Assembly: GCF_014839805.1 (NCBI RefSeq)
Contig: NC_051129.1
Coordinates: forward strand, 6,514,920-6,578,919
Length of the DNA stretch: 64,000 bases
Source: Manduca sexta
Lineage: Eukaryota; Arthropoda; Insecta; Lepidoptera; Sphingidae
Direction: 5' to 3'
In this document: positions 12,001-21,423 of the stretch, piece by piece
Numbering within the stretch: position 1 is the first letter of the stretch
Layout: every line of letters begins with the position of its first letter
Program-made: the position numbers and the translations under genes
The notes under the pieces: generated by a model
What the model was told of the DNA's origin: nothing
The model's database searches: none
What the model saw: only the letters and a program-made list of their open reading frames with translations

Positions 12001-15000
12001 TACATTTATCAAATACGACAGATGGGAGTGGAATAAAGAGTAGTACATTATAACGAAGTTGCCGCAGAAAAAATATAACTGATGATAGCCGACTTTTATT
12101 TTAACTATGTGATATTTCCTTGTCAGGCCATCCACTATTGGTCCTTAATACTTCACATGGGGTGTTTGCCTGATTTTCACATCATTAATTGTAATAGGTG
12201 ATAAAAATCTACCTAAACATATAATTGCTACGAAATAAGTAAATCCTCTTAATTTTTCAGGACAGTCGCTTTCCTTCCACGGGGCGGTGGTGGAGGCAGC
12301 AGCTAGAGGTATAGCGGCAGGAGGACGAAGTCACTGTCGTTCTGCTATATGCGCCGCGCAGGTTTTATGAAAGCGATCCTTTTACCATTAACATATTTAT
12401 TAAATAACTTACATAATCGAAGAAAGAACCGTCGACTTACTTAATCATCGAAATTTCACATTGCACTGGCTGCAATCAAAATAAGGTCACTTCGGTGGCG
12501 GAGTTGTATTACTGTATAACTAGAGGGCTGAGGTCTCGGATTCGTTCTCCGGGTTGAGCAGTGACATGGGTTTTTCTACTCAGTATCAGTCCGAAGGCTA
12601 GAATTTGTGCTCGAAATGGCGATAGGCTCTCTATCACATGGGAGGTATTACACACGGCGGAAAGCAGGTAAACTAGTTGCGTGCGTGTGTGTATAAACTA
12701 GGGGTCGCAATACCGGACCATATTTCAAAACCGGTATTTTCGGTATTGACCTAAAATAAATTCCGGTATTCCGGTATTTTCGGTATTTCCGGTATTTGAA
12801 GAAATATTAGAAAAATAGGAAACATACATTTAAGTTAGTAATTAAATGTCAAATTTTAGTGATAGCTTAGTGGTTAGTTAAAGGATGAATGAAAAGAGAT
12901 TTTTGTAAGCCAACGTCCATACCGTTCTGATTTCTGAGAGCTGGCTCAAACTTCACCTTCCTTCGAACCTTTACCCCCTCCCTGGTTTCATTCTGATTAG
13001 AAATGATCGATTTGACAGGAGAGGGGGCGGAGTCGCTATATATTTACGTAGCGACCTGAAATATAAAACTGTAATATCTTCCTCTGCTTCTTATTCCGCT
13101 TGTGGCGGAATTTCTATTTCTTGAGGTTTGGGTCAAGGGAGTGAAAACCTTACTAGGTGTTATTTACTGTCCCCCATCTCTTGATTACTTCTCCAGTCTG
13201 GAAACAGTTCTGGAATCTATAGGATCAGAATATGCTCATCACGTCATCATGGGTGATTTAAATACTAATCTCCTTACCAGCCACTCTTCCCGATCTCGTA
13301 AACTCCTTACTATCCTTGACTCTGCTAAACTGCATGTCCTACCACTGCAAGCTACCCACCATAATATGGATGGTCACGACACTTGGCTTGACATTATCCT
13401 CACCTCTGCTCCTTCCCTTGTTTTCTCCCACGGTCAATTTCCCGCTTCTGGCTTCTCTCACCATGATCTCATCTACATGTCTTTCGCCCTAAAACCTCCC
13501 AAGTTCCCTTCTAGGATATTGCACTTGCGTAGTATTGGTCGCATTGATGCAGATAAGCTGAAAGGAGACGCTGCTAACTTTAACTGGGATCACCTATTGG
13601 TAGCCACCTCCATTGACGATAAAGTCGCAATTTTTAACTGCAATGTCACTGCACTCTTTGATACCCATGCCCCTTTAAAGAAAATTAAATTAAAACGTCC
13701 TCCTGCACCATGGATTACACATGGGGTTAGATTGGCGATGAGACGACGGGCTTTTCGCCAGTACAGAAAGGATCGTTCGGAGGAGAATTGGTGCCTTATG
13801 CGTACTGGTACGTAATGCTAAACGCCGACACATTCTCTGTAATATTTCTTCCTCCTCGCCAGCCAGTATCTGGAGATTCCTCGGAACTCTGGATATTGGC
13901 AAAGTTAAAACATAGATCTCCACGGTGAGCCTATTGGTTTGGATGACATTAATCAACATTTCACATCTGTTACCATGATTGATCACCAAACTAGGCGTCG
14001 TACCATGGATTTCTTAGCGGGTCTATCCAGGCCTAACATTAATACTTTTCACTTTTCTTCTGTGCCGTTGGGTCAAATTAGAAAAGTTATCCTGTCCATT
14101 AAATCCAATGCCACTGGCTGTGACAACATCAGTCGTCGCATGATAATCCCTATCCTGGAGCAACTTCTACTAATCATGTCCCATATCATTAACGCCTCGC
14201 TCAGCACTGGTATCTTTCCGTCTTTGTGGCGGAGAGCTATTGCTATCCCTCTTCCTAAAATCCCTAACCCATCACTTGCTAAGCATTTCCGTCCCATATG
14301 CATTCTTCCTTTTCTCTCGAAAGTGCTCGAGGCCTGTGCACACAAGCAATTGTCTGAGCATGTGCACCGAAACAACCTACTGTGCCCACTCCAGTCTGGC
14401 TTCAGGCCTGGCCATAGCACTATTACTGCACTCCTCAAAGTGACTGGCGATATAAGGGCGGGCATGGAGGATTCCAAAGTCACTGTTTTGGCTTTGGTTG
14501 ATTTCTCCAACGCTTTCAATAGTCAGTGACGACATTCTTCTTGCAAACCTCTCCCACCTTATAATTGCGCCTACGGCACTGAATTGGTTCTCTTCATATC
14601 TTCAGGGACGCCAACAGTTGGTGCGCCTAGACGATTTTTCGTCTAGCTGGCGTGATATAGACTGTGGCGTCCCTCAAGGCGACATACTCTCCCCATTATT
14701 GTTCTCTATCTTCATAAACCTCTTAACACAACATCTTCAATGTGCGTACCATCTGTATGCTGATGTCTTGCAAATTTATTCTCGGGAACAAGTCGATCGT
14801 GTGTCCGCAGCTGTAGATAGAGTAAATAAGGACAATTTCGGCCTTTCGGTAAACGCCGCGAAATTGCCATGAAATACCAGGCCATTATTGCAGGCAGCTC
14901 AAGGCTTTTAAACATGTTGTATTTTACATCAATTCCCTCTGTTATGTTTCTCAGCTTTGTTTATCTGACAGCTTGCTGTTTGTTCAGCTTTGTTAATCTG

Positions 15001-17561
15001 ACAGCCAACTAGATTCAAGTTGTATCTCAATATTAGCCAATCACAACGGCCCTACGTCTACGCACTACGAAGGCTGCCATACCGTCAGCACTGAGAAACA
15101 GACTTGTTATCACAGCAATGCTCCGTCCTTAGATAAATAACGTCTATGAATAATGAGGATAGACTTTAAAGAACAAAAAATATTTCTAATAAGTTCTAAT
15201 CTAAATAACAATTAACAGTTAACACCGCTATGCTTAGAACAAAACAAAAGTAGCAATATAGCCATAAGCAATGTATTTTGGTCGCTCTTTATAGAATATA
15301 CGCCTATACGAATGAATGAAATTGCAAGCAGCTTAAATTTTTGCGATTTAAAACTCGAGAAATTAATAATTATACACACATTTTGTACTGAATTTTATTT
15401 TTATAAAATACCGAAAATCCCGGTTTTTCTAAAATCAATACCGGTATTTTGAAGTTCTTAATTTGGTCCGGTATTCCGGTATTTTCGAAATCCGGGATAC
15501 CGGTTTGCGACCCCTAGTATAAACATAATATTATATCGATGATATTCCATCAATCAATCATCAGAAAAAAAAATTTTGTAATCACTTGTGGCTATTAGGT
15601 ACTAAGAAGCGATCCACTCAGAGTGACAGTTCTGTACCTACCAGCATAATATTATTATTATAGTAAAAGTCATGGATTCGGCGATAGCCTAGTTGAGTGT
15701 GGAACGGTCTGCCAAGACGAATGTACGCAGGTTCAAATCCCAAGGGCACACACCTCTGACTTTTCTTAAAAAATCATGTGTGTATTCTTTGTAAATTTAT
15801 CGTTCGCTTTAACGGTGACGGAAAACATCGTGAGGAAACCTGCACATCCGAGAAGTTTTGTATAGGAATTTCGAAGGTATGTGAAGTCTACCAATCCGCA
15901 CTAGGTCAGCGTGGTGGACTAAGGCCTAATCCCTCTCAATAGTAGAGGAGGCCCGCGCTCAGCAGTGGGCAAGTATATAATACAGGGCTGATATTATTAT
16001 TATTATTATATGGATTCGGAAAATTGGGCACATCTATGTACTTTTTTTATTTTTTTTTGTTTCGCGGAGAAAGTCCCTTATTACTACCGCCCAGCCTTCG
16101 TGGGGGGCGACTGAGCGGTTATGCTGGGGTAACCGTGCCTTACGGCCCGGCGTTGAGCCGCCCGGATTTGATGGTGACCTTCGGGCGACCGCCGGGCCGA
16201 GTCCCTAACCCTATATACAACTTAACCTATGCACGACCTACCAGCTAAAACTCCGCGGTGGCTCTCTTCGGCGCATTAGGGACGGCTGCGGGCTTCCTCT
16301 GACGTTGAAGTGTCTAGTCTGCGACCGCAACCGCCCCTGCGCGGTGCCGCCTTGCGGTCCGTCTCCTATTTGGGGGGGGGGGGGGGGCGCTCAGAAGCCC
16401 CCGCGCACCGAAGGACGCCCTCGGCGTCTACGGCAGCGTGAGGCCAACTACACACTGCCGTCCATCCCGGGGGTCAACCGACAAATGTGCAAAGATGCAC
16501 AGAAATGCACTAAGGCGGACAGCCCCCTGCTGCCCGCCGACGACCCCCTTCGTGGCCCCTATTAGTCGCCTCTTACGACAGGCAGGGGATACCGTGGTGG
16601 AATTCTCCAAACGCCCCCATTCCACAGGGCGGACATCTATGTACCTGCTTAATACTTATATCTAGGCTTACCATACGTCCCGGTTTGACCGGGATAGTCC
16701 CGGTTTGAGATCCCTGTCCCGGCGTCCCGGTCAAACTTGAACAGCACCGACATCCCAACCAATCGTTCCCGCGCCGCGCCGCCCGTGCCACCCGCGTCAA
16801 AGACGAAACAAAGGCGAGCGAGAACGAGTGATACCGATTGCAGCAAAATGAAAATGAGCCTCTTTCTCTTCTGCGTCCCGGTTTGGCTCTTCGTAATTAT
16901 GGTACCTAAGCCTACTTATATCTCATAATCTGGATTATAGTTGTGGCGCGCGAGACACGAGCGCGATGCGGCAGTCGCCCGCGCGCGCCAATTGGCTGCG
17001 GCGCTGGCGGCGCACGGGCTGGCTCCGCCGCCGCGCCGCTTGGCGTCGGCCGCAGCGCTACTGGCAGGCGGAGTTGCGCACGACGCCACGCGCCCGCGCA
17101 CGCTGCGCCCGCCAGCCGATCTCCTGCCTGAACTCGATCGACCGCTCTCTTGTGGTGATTTACGAACTAGGTAGATACGAGATAATAGTATGTAGGTATA
17201 ATGACATTGAGTGCATGATAATAGCTACCTACGTACTATATAGAAAGCAGGTTCTCCCCTATCTACTTTCTATACAAGGTGTTGTTTTTCATCCCGTGTT
17301 TGAAGAAGTTCGTGCATTGTAATGGGTACACATAATCATCTAATAATACAATGTAAGTCCTAACTCAAACTGGAATCCGAATATTTGATTAAATTATTTT
17401 ACGATGATTTAGAATTAAATTATTTCCTATTTCAGAGAGCGGACACGAGTAGAAATGGAAACAGTGCTGTGAGGCGTATATTACGCCATTCTATTTCAAT
17501 TTCTGAAGGCTGTTCTTACACCAAGTTATACAAGGCGAAATTAGTTATACTTAATGTTTAA
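53..17561 (+). CDS. Nmdar2: NMDA receptor GluN2 subunit, C-terminal part (9 exons; N-terminus outside window)
   Basis: Glutamate-gated cation channel subunit that pairs with GluN1 at the plasma membrane. Exons by splice sites and phase: 53-254, 1247-1570, 2242-2519, 7573-7675, 7775-7923, 8173-8393, 12261-12361, 16941-17154 or -17170, and about 17438-17561 (stop TAA 17559-17561). In order they give ligand lobe S1 ([19 protein letters not shown] with the glutamate-binding Arg), M1, pore loop (VWAVLFQASV), M3 ([10 protein letters not shown]), S2 ([14 protein letters not shown] with the ligand Asp; RLLTVGS), M4 ([20 protein letters not shown]) and a GC-rich Arg/Ala-rich tail. The first six exons match GluN2 segment by segment. 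The amino-terminal domain and promoter lie left of position 1. Exons 8-9 are less certain: the exon 7 donor CAG|GTTTTA is weak, and without it exon 7 ends at a TGA, 12366-12368. A polyA signal AATAAA lies at 17595-17600. Confidence 0.9.
664..800. repeat. Interspersed repeat in intron 1 of the GluN2 gene
   Basis: This stretch is about 80% identical by eye to 17280-17415, in the intron between exons 8 and 9 of the same gene. Both copies share phrases such as GGGTACACAT and the tail TTATTTTACGATGATTTAGA. No coding capacity is visible. It is probably the end of a dispersed transposon family. Intron 1 also holds a CpG-rich tract at about 830-970 and no other feature that I can support. Confidence 0.6.
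1645..1860 (+). repeat. Degenerate tRNA-derived SINE (family B)
   Basis: It starts with GCGATAGCCAAG, carries the phrase ACACACCTCTGACTTTG and then GAGGAAACCTACATTC. It is the same layout as the much better preserved copies at 15675-16012 and 41401-41732, but with many substitutions and no 3' simple-repeat tail. Confidence 0.55.
2666..2723. repeat. Perfect 25-bp inverted repeat (hairpin), 8-nt loop
   Basis: Left arm 2666-2690 and right arm 2699-2723 are exact reverse complements, separated by CCCCGACA. The stem includes ATCGAT and GGTGAGGTC. It lies in intron 3 of the GluN2 gene, just before a tract carrying GTGCGCC motifs. It may be the tip of a recent foldback transposon. Confidence 0.85.
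4100..4236 (-). pseudogene. RTE-type LINE ORF, C-terminal end
   Basis: The minus strand reads an open 45-codon stretch ending in TGA (4100-4102). It contains [29 protein letters not shown] and VQQWT. This matches the conserved C-terminus of the lepidopteran RTE-clade reverse transcriptase ORF. It is a short 3' fragment followed by a (TGA)n-like tail at 4088-4100. It lies in intron 3 of the GluN2 gene. Confidence 0.75.
4773..4881 (+). repeat. tRNA-derived SINE fragment (family A)
   Basis: It has a tRNA-like head with GTGCCGCAGTTGTATTA and a B-box-like GGATCGAATCCC, followed by GGACAAAATGATATTGG and a short body. The same layout is seen at 12487-12665, 24479-24565 and, reversed, 59185-59288. 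It is not a functional tRNA, as no cloverleaf can be closed. Confidence 0.6.
5155..5592. mobile_element. hAT-like MITE with exact 8-bp target-site duplication
   Basis: The terminal inverted repeats are TAGTGTTGCC (5155-) and GGCAACACTA (-5592). The flanking 8-mer GTCTGGAG is present exactly at 5147-5154 and 5593-5600. The 438-bp interior repeats ATGTCCCGAT-type words and has no long ORF. Eight-base duplications and a TAGTG start are the hAT signature. It lies in intron 3 of the GluN2 gene. Confidence 0.88.
5646..6000. mobile_element. hAT-like MITE, imperfect
   Basis: The ends are CTCGCAGTGTTACCAAACTT (5646-) and the reverse complement of CTCGCAGTGTTGTCAGTATA (-6000). The AT-rich 355-bp interior has no ORF. 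A target duplication is not evident, so the family call is tentative. Confidence 0.45.
8002..8028. repeat. (AT)n microsatellite
   Basis: An uninterrupted TA/AT run of about 27 bases in the intron between GluN2 exons 5 and 6. Confidence 0.85.
8711..9859 (+). mobile_element. Non-autonomous Helitron with six 123-bp internal repeats
   Basis: It begins TCTATACTATTATATAAAGC and ends GCAAAAGCTAG. The flanking bases are A (8710) and T (9860), as expected for Helitron insertion between A and T without duplication. A GC-rich hairpin-forming tract (GCGGGCGGAGCCGCGGGC) lies just before the CTAG end. A TTTG run follows the 5' end. There is no Rep/helicase ORF. The end sequences resemble the lepidopteran Lep1-type non-autonomous Helitrons (from memory). 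Confidence 0.85.
8786..9523 (+). repeat. 123-124 bp tandem repeat, six units, inside the Helitron
   Basis: Units start at AATCTCAGGAACTACC, at 8786, 8909, 9032, 9155, 9279 and 9403. Each runs through GTTGGATAGC, GGCTATATATCATC and AGGAGCGGAGCAGTAATGG. Sister Helitrons at 10104 and 59751 carry three units each, so the copy number varies within the family. Confidence 0.9.
10104..10855 (+). mobile_element. Non-autonomous Helitron with three 123-bp repeats
   Basis: It has the same TCTATACTA start and GCAAAAGCTAG end as the copy at 8711. Repeat units start at 10155, 10278 and 10401. The flanking A and T are at 10103 and 10856. The joined flanks CATTCTATA and TTCTATAAT match the uninterrupted sequence at 50670-50687 in the related hAT element, so this is a precise insertion with a paralogous empty site in the same window. 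Confidence 0.9.
11153..12260. other. GluN2 intron remainder, no supported feature
   Basis: AT-rich intronic sequence between the composite hAT element and exon 7. A short poly-C tract lies at about 11849-11859. I see no coding, RNA or bounded repeat structure here. Confidence 0.5.
12487..12665 (+). repeat. tRNA-derived SINE (family A)
   Basis: The head is GGTGGCGGAGTTGTATTACT with a decayed B box (GGATTCGTTCTCC). The body has ATGGCGATAGGCTCTCTATC and GTATTACACACGGCGG. It lies just downstream of GluN2 exon 7. Confidence 0.6.
12699..15516. mobile_element. hAT-like element with LINE fragment inside
   Basis: The terminal inverted repeats are TAGGGGTCGCAATACCGG (12699-) and CCGGTTTGCGACCCCTA (-15516). 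The 8-mer GTATAAAC flanks both ends exactly (12691-12698 and 15517-15524). CCGGTATTTTCGGTATT-type words repeat near both ends. Most of the interior is a LINE piece (12906-14945). No hAT transposase frame was found, so the element is non-autonomous or was filled by the LINE. It lies in the GluN2 intron between exons 7 and 8. Confidence 0.88.
12906..14945 (+). pseudogene. CR1/Jockey-like LINE ORF2 fragment (endonuclease + reverse transcriptase), broken
   Basis: Endonuclease motifs appear in order: [17 protein letters not shown], (frameshift near 13100) [17 protein letters not shown] and [10 protein letters not shown]. Reverse transcriptase motifs follow: [46 protein letters not shown] (frameshift near 14520), [14 protein letters not shown] and [10 protein letters not shown]. 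The catalytic YADD is YADV, so the enzyme would be dead even without the frameshifts. The sequence stops after a motif like [10 protein letters not shown], well short of the normal ORF end. There is no 3' UTR or tail. Confidence 0.85.
15675..16012 (+). repeat. tRNA-derived SINE (family B), nearly full length
   Basis: The A box lies in GCGATAGCCTAGTTGAGTG and the B box is GGTTCAAATCCC. The body includes CACACCTCTGACTTTTC, GAGGAAACCTGCACATC, TCCGCACTAGGTCAGCGTGG and ATCCCTCTCAATAGTAGAGG. The 3' tail is (ATT)n. Other copies lie at 41401-41732 (+), 22483-22808 (-), 37495-37690 (+) and 1645-1860 (+). Confidence 0.85.
16024..16640 (+). repeat. GC-rich LINE-derived 3' region
   Basis: GC-rich sequence, with poly-G at 16373-16387, that ends in TAGTCGCCTCTTACGACAGG and CAGGGGATACCGTGGTGG. 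A diverged version of this terminal block recurs at 27910-27960. The block looks like the untranslated end of a dispersed LINE family. No intact domain is readable, so the clade is left open. Confidence 0.45.
16663..16914. mobile_element. hAT-like MITE next to a GluN2 splice acceptor
   Basis: The ends are TAGGCTTACCATACG and ...ACCTAAGCCTA. The 8-mer CTTATATC flanks both ends exactly (16655-16662 and 16915-16922). The interior is rich in CCCGGTTTGACCGGG-type palindromes. Its right boundary is only 26 bases from the start of GluN2 exon 8. Confidence 0.85.
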
Positions 17562-17621
17562 ATATGGACAGATAAAAAAGCGTTGTAATTATTAAATAAA
17601 TTATTCCAATTATTAAACAAG

Positions 17622-17805
17622 AGAGCTGGGCGTAGATAGCGAAGCGTTGTTGCGGGACGCGCGCGCGGCGCGGGCTGGGCTCCGGGCGCGCGCCCCCGTG
17701 TTGTCTACTACAATAAAATATATTTTTTGGACAATATTATTGTGGTATTTATTGGTTTTGTTACATATTTTGTATATAACATTTACAGGGATAAAACATA
17801 CGTAA
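17622..17805 (+). other. GC-rich open frame, possible alternative GluN2 C-terminal exon
   Basis: After AG at 17620-17621 a frame runs open for 60 codons to TAA (17803-17805). Its first half has strong G/C third positions (ELGVDSEALLRDARAARAGL), like exon 8. The phase fits exon 8 ending at 17170. The acceptor has a poor pyrimidine tract, and the frame turns AT-rich after codon 30. It could equally be GC-rich 3' UTR. An AATAAA lies at about 17710. Confidence 0.3.
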
Positions 17806-19140
17806 ACCAAACATATTTTTAAGCTAAAATATTGTTAAGGATTTTCTTACATTTGGAAAACGGGAAACATTAGTTACTTCCTTATTTTTCTATGCAGACA
17901 ATACTTTCCTCTATCTATTGAAAAGTGAAGAGCTCAAGTATGTTTCTAATGTAAAGGAAAGTATTTGCCTGGCATTTATTACTCATTTATTTAATGCCAG
18001 TCATTTTTGGTCTGAACCTTAGTAATGGTATTTAAATCACAATTCCGAGGAATAAATGATTTTTCATAAACAGCGTATTATTCGCAAAACATCTTGTAAG
18101 TCTAATATTTTAAGCAGCCTTTTAAATTCGTGAAAATTAATATTCGTTCTGGGTGTCTATGAAATATTTTTCAATGTGCTGTGTGCACATAATATAACAA
18201 ATATTATAATAAAAGTATCTTCCTATATACCCACGTAATTTATAAAAAAAAAATCATTCTTAATTTAGGGACATATTTACCTTATTCTCTAAGAACATAT
18301 GAATTGAATTACCTAGGTAAATTAGAACCGGTATAAAGGCGTAGATGGAAAAGAAAGGAAACGGACAACACAATTATCATAAAAATGATGGTTATGAGAA
18401 CTTAATTTAATTACTTACTTATATCCGCATGACTGCATGAAACCGGCAACCGAAAACCCTAAGGGTAGAGCCTAGCCTAGCCTTTCCACAGTTCATGAAA
18501 TGAATAGTGTTAATTAGATTAAAAAGAGTGATAAAAAAAGTCATTATAATCATGGTATAGAAGGATAAAATATGAAATTCAACAAATTAGCTGTAATCTA
18601 CTTATATAGTAGGTCTATAAAATAATAATACTTAGGGTATTTTCCTACGTTTGATTTTGAAGCACGCATCGTAATTGCCGAATACGTCACGTATGCGTAT
18701 TGTGTCTCTTTTCTAGTATCTTAGCATTTTCCCCTTCTACCGAAATTCCAAGGCTTATAACTTGTTGATTATTACCGGATTTTATTTATTCTTTCTGTGT
18801 TAGATTTTATATGACTTTTTTTTTATAAACGTGGAAACCCAAAAAACTTTATACACGGTCTATTCGGTGCAACTCTGTTGTTTAAACTGCATCAAAGAAT
18901 TTAATCACTGCGTTGAAAATTCATGATCTCAAGTTTAAGTAGATTAGGTCAGCTATATGGGAACGTGGCCTAAAGAGTTTAAAGTATGAAGGTAAGTAAG
19001 GTATGCTAAACTAAAAATGTGTAAACTCTACAAACGAGCTATAAGTATAATAGCCCCACTTCAAGTTGGCGAATACTCTTGACTAACGTAAGGACACGGC
19101 GGCCTACATTCCGACAATACCTTGGAGTACACTGTTATTC
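17806..19140. other. Intergenic, mostly featureless, one dispersed repeat
   Basis: No supported gene. At 18660-18830 there is a copy of a repeat also found at 35455-35610. Both contain CGTCAC, TTGTGTCTCTTTTCT or similar, CCCCTTC-ACCGAAATTC and ACTTGTTGATT. Confidence 0.5.
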
Positions 19141-19146
19141 TTTTTT

Positions 19147-19363
19147 AATCATGGATATTTCGGCCTTTAAAATTTAATATGACGAAATTTTAAAGGCAGA
19201 AATATCCATGATTATTAATTATTTTTACATTTTTCTTTCAACTGCGAGAACTAATCACTAACTAGACGTGAATTTAAATTCTTTACTTGCCAATACTTGT
19301 TTAGTTACCCAGATTAAAGCCGAAACAAAATGTATGAAAATGGACCTTGAGCTACCACCTTAA
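19147..19363. mobile_element. Half copy of a palindromic MITE
   Basis: It matches the centre and right arm of the complete element at 54817-55181 almost base for base and ends ...GAGCTACCACCTTAA. The left arm is absent: at about 19147 the match stops abruptly and unrelated sequence begins. Confidence 0.85.
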
Positions 19364-20013
19364 GTACATGGCAGGATGAGCATGCCGCTTGCCTGATCAC
19401 AAACAGTAGTGCAAGATCATACAGAATTATTCAAATGAAATTATGGATTACAACGTATCTGCTACGTGGCCTATAGAGGCAAGGAGAAGCATCTCGTGTA
19501 GGGAAGAAAAAAATACTTTTTTTATCATATAAGTAAGTAATGCAGCACTCATATTATAATATAAAATGAATGTTACTTGAAGAATATTACTGCGACTAGG
19601 GCTTATTAATGGAATATTCGCCTTATGTACTATTTGCATAGTAGGTAAGTACGGATTGCAGTATTCGAATTTTTCGAATATAAGTAAATAAATTTATTAG
19701 ATGCATGAGAAAATGTACGTTATATTGTGTAGTGCGTAAGCACTAAAAAGATAATATAAAACTCATGCTTCCTCTATGAACGTTTGCACAATGTAGAACC
19801 TACTTTAGGCTTCTGTTTTTCTTATATGAATTAGGCACATAGATATACCTATCTATATAATTACATAAATAGAGTTTGTTGGAACGCGCTAATCCCAGGA
19901 ACTACCTTTTATAGAGCTTTCGTTGTATTTGCTGCGTTAACGGTTCAAGTTAAGCCACAAACATGTATGACGGAATTGTTCCGCTTAAAAAGTTCTACAA
20001 ACATAGTATAAAA

Positions 20014-21081
20014 CAGAGGTTCCCAAACTTTTTTTAGGATTTGCATAGAAAGTGCATACATCTACCGCCAGTGGCGGCGCTAGGCGTCGGCGACGTCGGC
20101 CACCGCCGCACCGACGCGACGGTCTCGCAATTTTTTTTTAAAGTTACCTATTCATTTTCGTTTCGCCAATCATCCTGGTTTAGGTCGCCGACTCCGAACA
20201 ATTCGGGAATGAAGCTAAGCAGATGATAGTGATTTTTATTATTTTCGAACACGTGCGTGATGGACAATGACGTTTTCAGATAGACGCGTCATACACTCAC
20301 AAAATGGCACATAAAAACGGCGCACTATTTTCTATATTCACGTACCTATACATATAATTACAAATTGACTCAAATAAGGAATAAAAAGATTCAGCATACA
20401 TTCGTTAGAAAAGGATATATATACATCGACAGTTACGTAACAACGTTAGTGCCGCACACTCATTGGCTGTTAAGTCGGGCAATTACCTTACTTTCGTCTT
20501 GCCAGTATTGAGCTCAGACACCGTATCTATGTAATAAAAACATCTTACGTGATGGAAGTATGCGCGTTATCAGTTTTGTCAATCGAAGCTGAAATAGCGG
20601 AAAGTCTTAGCTACGACACAATCCTGAAAAAATTCAGTGAGGCTAAAAGCCGAAAAGTTCGCCTATTTTAATTTCTATGTGTGTAATTATTTTTTGTCAT
20701 AATTGGATTATCAACAATAAAACTCCTTTACTCATACATTACTTTATATTTTTTACTGCAAAGTAAAAGAGGCCTCGCGAACTTGATGTTGCCGACGTCC
20801 ACATGTGGTCTAGCGCCGCCACTACGTACCGTCCAGCCATCGCGGGAGTTATGTTGGGGTCACCGTGCTTCTTACGACCCCAATCAATTTTATCTGCCTA
20901 CATTGAAAGCTGAGGTCAAGCCAACATTTTAGTAAGTATTATCCTCTCAAACTAAATACATTTTTCGTGTACGCTGGCTTACGAATTGTGGACCCCCATT
21001 TTTTGGAAACGCCAATAAGGACCTCCGATCTCCGACAAGTCTCCTGTGGGGGTCACGTGAACCACTTTGGAAATCAGTACT
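20014..21081. mobile_element. hAT-like element inside the Helitron, itself carrying another hAT-like insert
   Basis: The left end CAGAGGTTCCCAAAC is a classic hAT terminus. The right end holds CCACTTTGGAAATCAGTA. The 10-mer TAGTATAAAA flanks both sides (20004-20013 and 21082-21091). It encloses the separate element at 20069-20824. Confidence 0.6.
20069..20824. mobile_element. hAT-like MITE, innermost of the nest
   Basis: The ends are CAGTGGCGGCGCTAG (20069-) and CTAGCGCCGCCACTA (-20824), perfect for 14 bases. The flanking octamers TCTACCGC and CGTACCGT agree only in the TACCG core. The interior is AT-rich with no intact ORF. Confidence 0.6.
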
Positions 21082-21423
21082 TAGTATAAAACAAATTCTC
21101 CCACCACATCCGTCTGCCTGTCCCAATATAACTTCCTTGGTCTCAACGTGATAAACTTAAAATCTCTGGCAACACTGGTGCTAACTCTTTTGTCGAGTTT
21201 CCAGAGCCGTAATAAACTCTGGTAATAAATAAAATAAAAAAACCCTATTGACGACTTTTAATGAATTTTGTTTGGAATTTTATCGAAGTTTCAATGTGTG
21301 GTTCCAACTTTAGAGTTGCTTAGTTCAGTTAGTAAAAACTATTGTGTTGATTTATTCTAATGTCTCATCTATATAGTGGTCTGCATAGAGAAAATAAAAT
21401 ATCACGTAAAAGTAGTTTGTGTA

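Larger units (their letters stand above)
19852..21170 (+). mobile_element. Degenerate Helitron split by a nested hAT element
   Basis: The 5' part (TCTATATAATTACATAAATA, GGAACGCGCTAATC, TGACGGAATTGTTCC) matches the Helitrons at 8711, 10104 and 59751 without their 123-bp repeats. The matching 3' part (AACAAATTCTCCCACCACAT, CCGTCTGCCTG, CAACGTG) resumes only after 21091. The 3' CTAG end is not preserved. Confidence 0.65.

Noticed and set aside
13690..13989. 99-codon minus-strand ORF
   Set aside because: Antisense shadow of the LINE endonuclease/RT fragment, with no recognisable domain.
16941..17101. Overlapping open frames on both strands at the GC-rich exon
   Set aside because: High GC opens all frames. 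Only the frame in phase with GluN2 exon 7 was kept.
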